Shown here: positions 49,164-59,594 of the stretch, piece after piece
Layout of the letters: every line of letters begins with the position of its first letter
Numbering within the stretch: the stretch's first letter is position 1
NCBI RefSeq assembly: GCF_027487935.1
Contig: NZ_JAIYCP010000033.1
Coordinates: 111,872-175,871 of the forward strand
Direction of reading: 5' to 3'
Source: Brevundimonas sp.
Lineage (GTDB): Bacteria; Pseudomonadota; Alphaproteobacteria; Caulobacterales; Caulobacteraceae
Length of the DNA stretch: 64,000 bases
Notes under the pieces: model-generated
Database searches by the model: none
Seen by the model: the letters and a program-made list of their open reading frames with translations, nothing else
What the model was told of the DNA's origin: nothing
Program-made: the position numbers and the translations under genes

Positions 49164-49290
49164 CTGATCCCGGCGGAGGCCGGGACCCAGTCCTGTCCAG
49201 CTTGATGCCGGCGTGTCCGAACAAGAGGAAACGCAAACGGGCCACCACCGATCAACCAAAGAACTGGTTCCCGGCCTTCGCCGGGATGAG
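49164..49290. repeat. Dispersed palindromic element related to copies A/B
   Basis: CTGATCCCGGCGGAGGCCGGGACCCAG ... CTGGTTCCCGGCCTTCGCCGGGATGAG. Confidence 0.65.
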
Positions 49291-49301
49291 TGGGTTGTGG
49301 T

Positions 49302-49592
49302 ATGGATGCAACCATGGACTTGCCACATGTGAACAAGCTCGAGCGCATCGGCCCTTACCGGCTCAAGCTGTGGTTCAGCGACGGTCTCGCCGGGGAATGG
49401 GACTTCTCTGAACTCGCGACCCGCGAGACGGGCCCCATGGTCGAGCCCTTCAAAGACCCCGACTATTTTGACCGCGTCTTCCTCGAGATGGGGGGGCTGA
49501 CCTGGCCTAACGGCTACGACTGGGCACCCGAGGCTTTGCACGCCGACATGGCTGCAGCGGGAGTGCTGAAGTTCGAGAGCGCGGTGGCGTGA
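49302..49592 (+). CDS. DUF2442 domain-containing protein
   Basis: LERIGPYRLKLWFSDGLAGEWDFSEL...DYFDRVFLEMGGLTWPNGYDWAPEALH. Confidence 0.87.
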   Translation: MDATMDLPHVNKLERIGPYRLKLWFSDGLAGEWDFSELATRETGPMVEPFKDPDYFDRVFLEMGGLTWPNGYDWAPEALHADMAAAGVLKFESAVA

Positions 49593-49902
49593 GAATCAAT
49601 TTCTTTGCCGCGATCCTCATCCTTGGGTCCTCCGTCGCCTCCTGTGGTGATGCCAAGGATTGGACCTTGTTTGTCTATCCGGCGGGCACAGGTGGTTTTG
49701 CAGTCATCACACCGGGCTTCGGCCGGGAGATGTGCGGGTTCGCTGGACAGGAGGCCGTTCAGTCCCACTCATATGCGCCGGGACGGCGAGCGATGATTGA
49801 AGCGGGTGATAGTGGTACGCCCACCTTCGAATGCGGCCGGAGTTGCAGGATCGGGGACATAAAGACGGTAGCTACATGCGCCGAGACCTTCGACGCGAAC
49901 GA

Positions 49903-49906
<4 letters not shown>
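49589..49906 (+). CDS. Hypothetical protein with signal-like N-terminus
   Basis: MRINFFAAILILGSSVASCGDAKDWTLFVYPAGTGG; overlaps preceding stop. Confidence 0.5.
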
Positions 49907-51318
<1,412 letters not shown>

Positions 51319-51333
51319 TCGATCAGTCTTCCC

Positions 51334-51630
51334 TCAATCTGGTCGTCCGGGCGGCGGCAAGGCGGTTCGACCCAGTCGCCACAGGGCCGCGGCGATAAAC
51401 AGCGGCCCGACAAAGAGCATGGCCCAGTCCCACATGGTCATCGCCCGTTCCTCGGTAATGATCCGCGTCAGGATGGAGCCGAACAGCAGCACCACGCCAC
51501 AGTCGAGAAAACGCAGTTTGCGGATGGCGTGTTTTTCACCCACCCAGCTCCAGACCACCAGACCGAGGCCCAGACCGGTCGCGATCCAGGCCCCGACAAG
51601 GGCGATTTCAGCGGGCTGAGGTGCGGTCAC
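51334..51630 (-). CDS. Small membrane protein in pnt operon
   Basis: VTAPQPAEIALVGAWIATGLGLGLVVWSW...; probable GTG start overlapping previous stop. Confidence 0.6.
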   Translation of the reverse strand: MTAPQPAEIALVGAWIATGLGLGLVVWSWVGEKHAIRKLRFLDCGVVLLFGSILTRIITEERAMTMWDWAMLFVGPLFIAAALWRLGRTALPPPGRPD

Positions 51631-51929
51631 TGCGGGCCGACCTCCGAGCGGCGATCGGCCCCGGTCCAGCTCGGCCGGGTCTGCAGGAGCGAGCCGATCT
51701 GCACCACCACCGCCAGGATCAGGGCCACGACCGCAACCCGCACATTCAGATCGCCGTCCGTGGCCGAGAGGATGGACGGCCCCTGAAACAGCGCCAGACC
51801 CGTCAGGAACAGGCCCAGCCCGGTCAGCAGCCGGATCATCTGGGCGCGCCGGACCACCATCCACAGATAGACCGACAGGGCCGCCACCGCGGCCACCAGA
51901 CTGGCTGCACCAAGACCCTGATCGATCAT
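51627..51929 (-). CDS. Small membrane protein in pnt operon
   Basis: MIDQGLGAASLVAAVAALSVYLWMVVRRAQMIRLLTGLGLF; ATG overlaps pntA2 stop. Confidence 0.6.
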   Translation of the reverse strand: MIDQGLGAASLVAAVAALSVYLWMVVRRAQMIRLLTGLGLFLTGLALFQGPSILSATDGDLNVRVAVVALILAVVVQIGSLLQTRPSWTGADRRSEVGPQ

Positions 51930-52246
51930 TTGGCCGGCCGTTCCTTCTTCTTGTACATCGCCAGCATGCGCCGGGTGACCATGAAGCCGCCGAAGATGTT
52001 GACGCTGGCCAGGGCCACCGCCAGCAGGCCGGCCCCCTTGGCGATCCACCCGTTCGGCCCCGCGTCACCGCTGAAAGCCGCCGCCGCGATCAGCCCGCCG
52101 ACCACGATCACCGACGAAATGGCATTGGTCACCGCCATCAGCGGCGTGTGCAGGGCCGGCGTGACGGACCAGACGACATAGTAGCCGACGAAGATCGCCA
52201 GCACGAAGATGGCGAGGCGGAAGATAGTGGGGTCGACGTGTTCCAT
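51926..52246 (-). CDS. pntA2: NAD(P) transhydrogenase subunit alpha part 2
   Basis: FVLAIFVGYYVVWSVTPALHTPLMAVTNAISSVIVVGGLIAA...NIFGGFMVTRRMLAMY. Confidence 0.95.
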   Translation of the reverse strand: MEHVDPTIFRLAIFVLAIFVGYYVVWSVTPALHTPLMAVTNAISSVIVVGGLIAAAAFSGDAGPNGWIAKGAGLLAVALASVNIFGGFMVTRRMLAMYKKKERPAK

Positions 52247-52587
52247 CAGATGACCTGTCTCAGGCGGTTGGAAGCCGCATTCCGAATGTCCCGGACGACG
52301 CCGTCAATGTCATTCTCGACCTGCTGCGTCGTAAACCGGAGGACAGTGTAGCCTTGGCTGATCAGCCAGGCGTCTCGTGCGAGGTCGCGGACGGCGACGT
52401 CAGGACGCTGATGCACGCCGCCGTCGACCTCGATCACAAGGTTGGCGCGGTGGCAGACGAAATCGACAACGTATTGTCCCATCGGTGCCTGGCGTCTGAA
52501 GCGCACGGGAAGCTGACGCAACCGCTCCCAGAGCCTGGCCTCCGTCCACGTCGGCTGCGCCCGCAGGTTTCGCGCCCGACGCACCAT
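52246..52587 (-). CDS. DUF559 domain endonuclease (Vsr-like PD-(D/E)XK); frame stays open upstream to an ATG at 52818
   Basis: RARNLRAQPTWTEARLWERLRQLPVRFRRQAPMGQYVVDFVCHRANLVIEVDGGVHQRPDVAVRDLARDAWLISQGYTVLRFTTQQVENDID. Confidence 0.87.
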   Translation of the reverse strand: MVRRARNLRAQPTWTEARLWERLRQLPVRFRRQAPMGQYVVDFVCHRANLVIEVDGGVHQRPDVAVRDLARDAWLISQGYTVLRFTTQQVENDIDGVVRDIRNAASNRLRQVI

Positions 52588-52803
52588 CCTGCCCGAAACC
52601 CGATCCGTCCGGCCGAACCGCGAAAAGCCCTCCCCCTCGACGGGGGAGGGTTGGGAGGGGGTGTTCGCGCCGGCGTCGGCGGTCACGGTGCGGGAGGCGC
52701 CGTCGAAGCCTTTGTCGCCATCTTCGGCAAAACCGGCGCACACACCCCCAACCCCGACCCTTCCCCCGTCGAGGGGGAAGGGAGACGCGCGGAAGATGTT
52801 GGG
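52584..52803. repeat. ~215-bp palindrome-bearing direct repeat, copy 1
   Basis: CACCATCCTGCCCGAA..CCTCCCCCTCGACGGGGGAGGGTTGGGAGGGGGTG..CACACCCCCAACCCCGACCCTTCCCCCGTCGAGGGGGAAGGGAGACGCGCGGA. Confidence 0.92.
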
Positions 52804-52820
52804 ATCGACGTGCTCCATCG

Positions 52821-53054
52821 TCAGGCCTTCGCTTCCAACCGCGCGTCTATGCTGACGAGGATTCGTAATGCGCCTCCGGTCAGGACGCTGCTGAAAACCA
52901 TGGGCGCGACATTCAGGAGCGCTCGCCCGAAAGCCGGTCCTGAGCTGTCCTGGACAAATCCGACCACGAGCGCAAACAGGCCAAAGATCGGTCCGCCGAT
53001 GATGACGAACATCGCAAATGCCGACAGGACGCTTCTCAGACGGGAAGAGATCAC
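52821..53054 (-). CDS. Small membrane protein between repeats
   Basis: MISSRLRSVLSAFAMFVIIGGPIFGLFALVVGFVQDSS... Confidence 0.55.
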   Translation of the reverse strand: MISSRLRSVLSAFAMFVIIGGPIFGLFALVVGFVQDSSGPAFGRALLNVAPMVFSSVLTGGALRILVSIDARLEAKA

Positions 53055-53070
53055 CCCCGCACCCCCTCAA

Positions 53071-53284
53071 GCACCATCCTGCCCGAAGCCTGATCCGTCC
53101 GGCCGAACCGCGAAAAGCCCTCCCCCTCGACGGGGGAGGGTTGGGAGGGGGTGCTCGCGCCGGCGTCGGGAGTGATGCCGCGTGAGGCGCCGTCGAAGCC
53201 TTTGTCGCCATCTTCGGCAAAACCGGCGCACACACCCCCAACCCCGACCCTTCCCCCGTCGAGGGGGAAGGGAGACGCGCGGAG
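53071..53284. repeat. ~215-bp palindrome-bearing direct repeat, copy 2
   Basis: Near-identical to 52584-52803. Confidence 0.92.
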
Positions 53285-53301
53285 CGACCCGACGTGTTCC
53301 A

Positions 53302-53520
53302 TCAGCTCGTTTCCCCGCGATCACGTCGAGCCGGATCGTCCTTCGGTTCAAGTCCTAGCTTGCGAGCGAGATCGACCGCAGCAAGGAGGGCGACCAGTCC
53401 GCCCGCATAGCCAGCGAAGTTTATGATGCCCGAAGCCTCGACGCGCCAAACGGCGACCGCAACCGCTGCGGCACCAGCGATTACAGCGAGCAGGTGGAAT
53501 GGATGGTTGAGCGCTTTCAC
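53302..53520 (-). CDS. Small membrane protein following pntA1
   Basis: MKALNHPFHLLAVIAGAAAVAVAVWRVEASGIINFAGYAGGLVALLAAVDLA; ATG overlaps pntA1 stop. Confidence 0.55.
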   Translation of the reverse strand: MKALNHPFHLLAVIAGAAAVAVAVWRVEASGIINFAGYAGGLVALLAAVDLARKLGLEPKDDPARRDRGETS

Positions 53521-54650
53521 CCCCTCACCCCCTCATGCACCACGGCCCCGCCGTGGGTCACCACCGCCGCCTTCAGGATCTCATCCTCCAGATCCAGCGC
53601 CAGCGCCCCGTCCTTGATCATCAGCCCGACGAAGGCGACCAGGTTCTTGGCGTAGAGCGATGACGCATCCGCCGCGATCCGCCCCGGCAGATTGGTATGG
53701 CCGACGATCTGAACACCATTCGCCGTGGTGACCACCTCCCCGGCCCTGGCCCCCTCGACATTGCCGCCCGCTTCCACGGCCAGATCGATCAGCACCGAGC
53801 CCGGCTTCATCGTCGCCACCTGGGCCGCGCTGACCAGCACCGGCGCGGCGCGGCCGGGGATCAGGGCGGTGGTGATGACGATGTCCTGCTTCTTGATGTG
53901 TTCGCCGGTCAGGGCCGCCTGTTTGGCCTGGTATTCGGCGCTCATCGGCTTGGCATAGCCGCCGGCGGTCTGGGCGTTCTTGAACTCCTCGTCCTCGACG
54001 GCGAGGAATTTGGCACCCAGCGATTCCACCTGCTCCTTGGTGGCGGGGCGGACATCGGTGGCCGTGACCACCGCCCCCAGCCGCCGCGCCGTGGCGATGG
54101 CCTGCAGGCCCGCCACACCGACGCCCATGATGAAGACCTTGGCCGGCGCCACCGTGCCCGCCGCCGTCATCATCATCGGAAAGCCCTTGCCGTAGGCGTA
54201 TGCCGCCTCGATCACGGCGCGATAGCCGGCGAGGTTGGCCTGGGACGACAGGGCGTCCATCACCTGGGCGCGCGAAATCCGCGGCACGAACTCCATGGCA
54301 AAGGCCGTGGCCCCGGCCCCGGCGAGCGCCTGGACCGTCTCCTTCTCGCGCCAGGCGTCGAGCATCGCCACCACGACCGCGCCCCGCTTCAATGCGCTGG
54401 TCTCCTGCGCCGTGGGCCCGCGCACCTTCAGAACGATGTCGGCACCCGACAGCACCGCCTTGGTGTCCTTGGCCACGGTCGCCCCGGCGGCGGTATAGTC
54501 CGCGTCCGGAATGGACGACCCGGCACCGGTCCCGGCCTCGACTTTCACCGTCGCGCCCATGGCGACGAATTTCTTCACCGTTTCCGGGGTTATGGCGCAG
54601 CGCGTCTCGCCGTCTCGGCGTTCGCGGGTCACAGCGATGGCGACAGCCAA
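53517..54650 (-). CDS. pntA1: NAD(P) transhydrogenase subunit alpha part 1
   Basis: VAIAVTRERRDGETRCAITPETVKKFVAMGATVKVEAGTGAGSSIPDADY...VFIMGVGVAGLQAIATARRLGAVVTATDVRPATKEQVESLGAKF. Confidence 0.96.
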   Translation of the reverse strand: MAVAIAVTRERRDGETRCAITPETVKKFVAMGATVKVEAGTGAGSSIPDADYTAAGATVAKDTKAVLSGADIVLKVRGPTAQETSALKRGAVVVAMLDAWREKETVQALAGAGATAFAMEFVPRISRAQVMDALSSQANLAGYRAVIEAAYAYGKGFPMMMTAAGTVAPAKVFIMGVGVAGLQAIATARRLGAVVTATDVRPATKEQVESLGAKFLAVEDEEFKNAQTAGGYAKPMSAEYQAKQAALTGEHIKKQDIVITTALIPGRAAPVLVSAAQVATMKPGSVLIDLAVEAGGNVEGARAGEVVTTANGVQIVGHTNLPGRIAADASSLYAKNLVAFVGLMIKDGALALDLEDEILKAAVVTHGGAVVHEGVRG

Positions 54651-54835
54651 GCGAATCCCTCCGTCATCTCTCGACAGAGCGACGTTAGGCTTATCCGGGA
54701 GGCCGCGTCAAAGCGGCAGGGTTGCCGGGCTGCGGTCAGAAGGCTCCGCCTTCACGACCCGACGCGGCCTGAAGCTTCGCGCAGGCCCGCGCTCAAGCAG
54801 CGCACGACCGTGTCGTGCGCGTTAGCGCCACAAGG

Positions 54836-55078
54836 TCAGTGCTTCTTGGGGGACTTCAGCACGAAGAAGCCGACCACCGACAGCACCACCCCCGTGATGA
54901 AGGCCGTCATCAGGCTGCCGCCCGGCTGGAACCACAGGGTCAGGAAGACCAGCAGGACCGCGATCGCCAGCGAGCCCCATTTGGTCATGCCCATGAAGGC
55001 ACCGAACGTGGTTTCCTGCTCGCTGATCTCCTGCGAGCCGCGGACGTAGGAGTCGGAAGCGTGGTGCGGGTCGGCCAT
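54836..55078 (-). CDS. aa3-type cytochrome c oxidase subunit IV-like protein
   Basis: YVRGSQEISEQETTFGAFMGMTKWGSLAIAVLLVFLTLWF. Confidence 0.82.
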   Translation of the reverse strand: MADPHHASDSYVRGSQEISEQETTFGAFMGMTKWGSLAIAVLLVFLTLWFQPGGSLMTAFITGVVLSVVGFFVLKSPKKH

Positions 55079-55163
55079 GATCGGGTCCGGGAATCTGGAA
55101 CGGCAGGTGGCGTCCTTATAGCGAGCCTTGCGCCGCGCTCAAGACGCCGGGCTCAAATCCCCC

Positions 55164-56504
55164 TCAGTCGAGGGCGGCGAGGATGTCGCGGGTGAAGGCG
55201 ATATGGTCGAACCGCTTCCCGGCAGGGTCCTCGCCCCGGCGCACAATGACGATATTCCGGCTCGGCACGATGATCACATACTGGCCGCGATTGCCGTTGG
55301 CCGAGATGGCGTCGGCCGGAATGCCCTGCGACCGGTTGAACAGCCAGAAGGTCGCGCCATAGCCCTGCTCGCCCGTCGGCTGCGGCCCCGACGGCCGGGA
55401 CACGTAATCGCGCCAGCCCTCGGGCAGGATGCGCTCACCGTCGACCACACCGTCGTTCAGATACAGCCGGCCGAACCGGGCCAGATCCCGCGCCGTGGTC
55501 CAGACCTGGCTGGACAGCATGTAGTTCCCCCGCCAGTCGGTCTCGGCCCAGGTGTCATACATGCCCAGACGCCGGAAGAGGTCAGCGGGCGGATGCCGCT
55601 CGAACGTCGGCGCGATCGCCATCACCGCCAGCAGGGTGTCGTTGTTGGCATAGCGATAGCGCGTTCCCGGCGGCGCGATCAGCGGCCAGGCCGGGGCCTG
55701 CTCATCGATCCCCACACCCCCGAAATAAAGGGCGTCCGTCCGGTTGCCCGCCGTATCGCTGGTCAGGCCCGAGGCCATCCGCATCAGCTGGTCCAGCGTG
55801 ATCGCCGCGCGCGGATCACCTTCCCGGCTCCAGTCGGCGATGGCTGCGGGCGCATTCACATCCGCCTCGCCGCGCTGCACCGCCGCACCGATGATCGTCC
55901 CCGCCAGCGACTTGCCCACCGACCAGGTGCGCTGCGGCGTATCGATGCCGAAACCTTCGGCATAGTCCTCCGCGACAATCCGGTTCGCCTGCAGCACCAG
56001 CACGGCGGTGGTGTTGGAGCCCTCGCCATACCGCCCCTCGAACGCGCCCTCGACGGCTTCGTTCAGCAGGGCGGCGTTGCCGTCAGGCGCGGCGGTGGCC
56101 AGGGGTGCGTTCACCCGCACACCGGGCGGGAACATGCCGGGGCTCTCGCCCGACCAGCCGACCGGCATGATGACACAGCCCCGGCCGGGCCAGAACAGCG
56201 CCACCCGGGGCGGCATGGCCTCATCCCAGGCCACGGACACCTGTTCCGGGCCGACCTCGACCGGCAGCTCGCGCACCAGCCCATCCAGCTCCGGATAGAC
56301 CCCGACCAGCTCATTGGCCTCGACGCTCGCCAGCGTCCGCGTCCCGCCCGCCGCCTCAGCCGTCTTCAGGGCGCTGCAAACCGTCAGGGCCTTGTATCCG
56401 GCGGCCATGGCGCGAACGGCGGGCGATGGTGCCGGTGCCGGGCTCTGGGCGTGAGCGGAAAGCGGGAGGGCGGTGAGAGCCGCCGCGAGGATCAGGATGC
56501 GCAT
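55164..56504 (-). CDS. Serine hydrolase (class C beta-lactamase-like)
   Basis: Signal peptide MRILILAAALTALPLSAHAQ; TWSVGKSLAGTIIG (SxxK); RYRYANNDTLLA (YxN). Confidence 0.9.
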   Translation of the reverse strand: MRILILAAALTALPLSAHAQSPAPAPSPAVRAMAAGYKALTVCSALKTAEAAGGTRTLASVEANELVGVYPELDGLVRELPVEVGPEQVSVAWDEAMPPRVALFWPGRGCVIMPVGWSGESPGMFPPGVRVNAPLATAAPDGNAALLNEAVEGAFEGRYGEGSNTTAVLVLQANRIVAEDYAEGFGIDTPQRTWSVGKSLAGTIIGAAVQRGEADVNAPAAIADWSREGDPRAAITLDQLMRMASGLTSDTAGNRTDALYFGGVGIDEQAPAWPLIAPPGTRYRYANNDTLLAVMAIAPTFERHPPADLFRRLGMYDTWAETDWRGNYMLSSQVWTTARDLARFGRLYLNDGVVDGERILPEGWRDYVSRPSGPQPTGEQGYGATFWLFNRSQGIPADAISANGNRGQYVIIVPSRNIVIVRRGEDPAGKRFDHIAFTRDILAALD

Positions 56505-56548
56505 GGTGGAACGCTCGCGCGTCCAACCCGGCCCGTCAACGCCGGTCG

Positions 56549-58351
56549 TCAGACCACCGCCTCGAACTGGTCGATCAGACCTTCCAGCCGCTTCGTCCCG
56601 ATCGTCCAGAAGGCCGGATCGCGCGGGTTCAGCCCGAACGGCGCCAGCGCCTCGACGTATCCTTTCGACCCCCCGCCCGCGAGCAGCTCCCGATACAGCG
56701 GCGTGAACCCCGACGGATCCTTCGCCCGCGTCTCCATCAGGGCCGCCACCAGCAGGTCGCCGAAGGCATAGGCGTACACATAGAAGGGCGAGTGGACGAA
56801 ATGGCTGACATAGCTCCACCAATGCTCATAGCCGGGGTTCAGGGTGATCGCCGGGCCCAGCGAGGCCGTCATCTCCTCGAGAAACAGCTCGCCGATCCGC
56901 TCGACCGCCAGTTCGCCCTTGGCCCGCTCGTCGTGGAAGCGGGTCTCGAACCGATGGAAGGCGATCTGGCGCACCACAGTGTTCAGCCCGTCCTCGATCC
57001 GCCCGGCCAGCAGGCCCCGCTGCTCGGCCTTCTGCGCCGTGGCCAGCAACCGGTCGAAGGTCAGCCCCTCAGCGAAGATCGAGGCCGTCTCGGCCAGGGT
57101 CAGGGGCGTATCGGCCAGCAGGCTCCCCTGCCCCGCCGCCAGCGTCTGATGCACCCCATGCCCCAGCTCATGCGCCAGGGTCAGGACATCGCGCCGCTCC
57201 CCCATCCAGTTCAGGAAGACATAGGGGTGGCGGTCCGAGGTCACCGGATGGGCATAGGCCCCCGACTGTTTGCCCGGCCGCGCCTTGCCGTCGATCCAGG
57301 GCCTGTCGAAGAAGCCGCCGGCCCGGTCCGCGAACTCCGGCCCCAGATTGGCGAAACTCTCCAGCACCAGCTGCTTCCCGGCGGCCCAGTCATAGCCGCG
57401 CGGCGCGCCGGTCTCGATCGGGGCGTTGCGATCCCACTGGTCCAGCTTCGCCTTGCCCATGGCCCGGGCCTTGAGGGCGTAATAGCGGTGCGACAGCCGG
57501 GGATAGGCCGCAGCCACGGCCTCGGCCATGGCATCGACCGACTCGCCGTCCACCTCATTGGACAGGTGGCGCGCATCCGCCGGGCGTTTGAAGCCCCGCC
57601 ATTTGTCTTCCAGCGCCTTGTCCGCCGCGACCGTATTCAACACCAGCGCCATGGTCTGGGTCCGCGCCGCCAGCGCCTCGTTCAGCCCCTCGGCCGCCGC
57701 CTTGCGCCGCGCCGCCTTGGGATCCGACAGCTGGTTCAGCGCCTCGGACAGGGTCAGATCGTCCTTGCCGGCCTTGACCCGCATCGCCGCCAGCGTCTCG
57801 TCGAACAGGCGCGGCCACTGGGCGCTGATCGGGCCACGCTCGGCCAGGAAGGTCTCCAGCTCACTGGACAGCTCATGCGGCTTCATTGCCCGGACGCGCC
57901 GCAGCCAGGGCCGCCAGCGCGCCGCCGCCGGATGGGCGACCAACGCCGCCTCGATCTCGGCCTCCTCCAGCTGGTTGACCTCCAGCGTCACCCAGACCGT
58001 CGGCGTGGCGATCGCGGTCAGCTTTTCGCGCACCGTCGCCTCGAAACCTTGGGCAGCCGCGTCATTGCGGTTCGTCGAGGCGGCCAGAAAGGCATAGGCC
58101 CCGAGCCCGCCGAGGACGTCGGACGCCTGTTCGTAAAGGGTCACGGCCCGGCCCAGCCGTTCGCCCAGCACCGCCGGCTCGCCGCGCGCGGCGACCAGCT
58201 GTCCCTGCAGGGCATTCAGGGCATCGACCATGCCGCGGGTGCGTTCGAGATCGGCCTCGATCCGGGCGTCCTCGCGTGAGGCATAGAGATCCGTCAGGTC
58301 CCAGACAGGGGCGTCGAGCGGATCGGTGGGGGTCTTGAAGGGTGCGTTCAT
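56549..58351 (-). CDS. M3 family oligoendopeptidase F-like
   Basis: TLAHELGHGVHQTLA (HExxH), LTLAETASIFAE. Confidence 0.93.
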   Translation of the reverse strand: MNAPFKTPTDPLDAPVWDLTDLYASREDARIEADLERTRGMVDALNALQGQLVAARGEPAVLGERLGRAVTLYEQASDVLGGLGAYAFLAASTNRNDAAAQGFEATVREKLTAIATPTVWVTLEVNQLEEAEIEAALVAHPAAARWRPWLRRVRAMKPHELSSELETFLAERGPISAQWPRLFDETLAAMRVKAGKDDLTLSEALNQLSDPKAARRKAAAEGLNEALAARTQTMALVLNTVAADKALEDKWRGFKRPADARHLSNEVDGESVDAMAEAVAAAYPRLSHRYYALKARAMGKAKLDQWDRNAPIETGAPRGYDWAAGKQLVLESFANLGPEFADRAGGFFDRPWIDGKARPGKQSGAYAHPVTSDRHPYVFLNWMGERRDVLTLAHELGHGVHQTLAAGQGSLLADTPLTLAETASIFAEGLTFDRLLATAQKAEQRGLLAGRIEDGLNTVVRQIAFHRFETRFHDERAKGELAVERIGELFLEEMTASLGPAITLNPGYEHWWSYVSHFVHSPFYVYAYAFGDLLVAALMETRAKDPSGFTPLYRELLAGGGSKGYVEALAPFGLNPRDPAFWTIGTKRLEGLIDQFEAVV

Positions 58352-58422
58352 GCCAGCCTTTTTGGGGATGCCCGCCCCCCGGCGCAACCGCCTGCAGACA
58401 TCCGGCCGCGCCCCGTGAGTGA

Positions 58423-59010
58423 CTATTTGCTGCGTTCAGCGCTCGCCGGTGCCATCCCGGCGCCTTCGCGCATACCCTCCAGCATCTCCCGCTGCTCCTC
58501 GGGCGAGCAGCCGTAGTGCTGGCACAGCCGGCCGGCCATTTTCTCGAGCAGTTGCGGCACGACGCTCATCACGGCGCGGTCGGCTTCCGGCATGACCTCG
58601 ATAGACTTCCCGGCGATCGAACGGCCCAGGGGGGTGTCATAGAAGGCGACCAGTGCGGTCAGTTCTTCCTCGGTGAAGGTGGTGGCATAGACCGGGACCA
58701 TCTCGGTGATCATCTGCGGCACCATGTCAGCCGTCAGTTCGGCGGTCAGGCTGAGGATCATGCGCCGGTCCTCCTCCGGCAGGGCCTGCATCTCTGCGTC
58801 GTTCTCGAACTCGGTGCCCAGCATCTGGCGAACCACACCCTCGAACTGGTCGGTCATGATCAGGTTCAGATACTGTCGCGCCAGCTCGCTGCTCCGGGTG
58901 GACGGCGCGGCCGTGGTCTGCCCGCTCGACTGCGCGGCCACCGGCACCGCCGGCAGGGTCGTGGCAGCCAGCGCTGTGGCCAGACAGACAATCATCAGAC
59001 GCATGTTCAA
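58423..59010 (-). CDS. DUF2059 domain-containing secreted protein
   Basis: Signal peptide; FTEEELTALVAFYDTPLGRSIAGKSIEVMPEA. Confidence 0.85.
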   Translation of the reverse strand: MNMRLMIVCLATALAATTLPAVPVAAQSSGQTTAAPSTRSSELARQYLNLIMTDQFEGVVRQMLGTEFENDAEMQALPEEDRRMILSLTAELTADMVPQMITEMVPVYATTFTEEELTALVAFYDTPLGRSIAGKSIEVMPEADRAVMSVVPQLLEKMAGRLCQHYGCSPEEQREMLEGMREGAGMAPASAERSK

Positions 59011-59060
59011 TCCCCCGTTGGTTCATGATCACGCAGCTGCGCGTCGGGGACAACCCCGGA

Positions 59061-59495
59061 TCACGGGTGCCAGGCGCGAATGATCCCGGCGAGATCCGGC
59101 TCACTGACGCAGGCGGCCGCCTGTTCGACCGTCATCCAGGCTCGCTCGCGCTCGGCCTGCTCATGCCAGACCGGATGCTCGACCCGCACCTCCAGTGCGT
59201 ACAGCGCGACCACGCACCAGCGTGGCGCCCGACGCTTCAGCACCTTGAGATAGCGAAAGGAGCCGATCGGCGCCTCGGTGATCACCCCCTCGACCCCCGC
59301 CTCCTCCAGCGCCTCCAGGGCGGCGGACTGGGCATCGGTCCTGCCGGCGATCCGTCCGCCCTTGGGCGTGACCCAGCGACGGGTCTCTCGCGAGGTGACC
59401 AGCAGGATCTCGATCCCCTCCGCACACCGCCGCCACGGCAGGGCGGCGACCTGGCGGCGCTCGGCCGGCGGGGTGCGGATCGACGGACTCATCAT
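59061..59495 (-). CDS. NUDIX hydrolase
   Basis: RWVTPKGGRIAGRTDAQSAALEALEEAGVEG; Nudix box-like (degenerate). Confidence 0.85.
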   Translation of the reverse strand: MMSPSIRTPPAERRQVAALPWRRCAEGIEILLVTSRETRRWVTPKGGRIAGRTDAQSAALEALEEAGVEGVITEAPIGSFRYLKVLKRRAPRWCVVALYALEVRVEHPVWHEQAERERAWMTVEQAAACVSEPDLAGIIRAWHP

Positions 59496-59538
59496 CGCAG
59501 GAACCGTCCGTTATCGGAGCAAGTCTTGCAAACGAAAA

Positions 59539-59566
59539 CGGCGGCGGAGATCGCTCTCCGCCGCCG
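59539..59566 (-). terminator. Rho-independent terminator after rplK-rplA
   Basis: CGGCGGCGGAGATCGCTCTCCGCCGCCG; minus-strand tail TTTTCGTTT. Confidence 0.75.
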
Positions 59567-59594
59567 CAGTCTTGTTGGCCTGGCAGGCCGAACG

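Noticed and set aside
52246-53241. 331-aa ORF taken as a single protein
   Set aside because: Its N-terminal part reads antisense-like sequence and repeat DNA; only the C-terminal DUF559 part (possibly from the ATG at 52818) is credible
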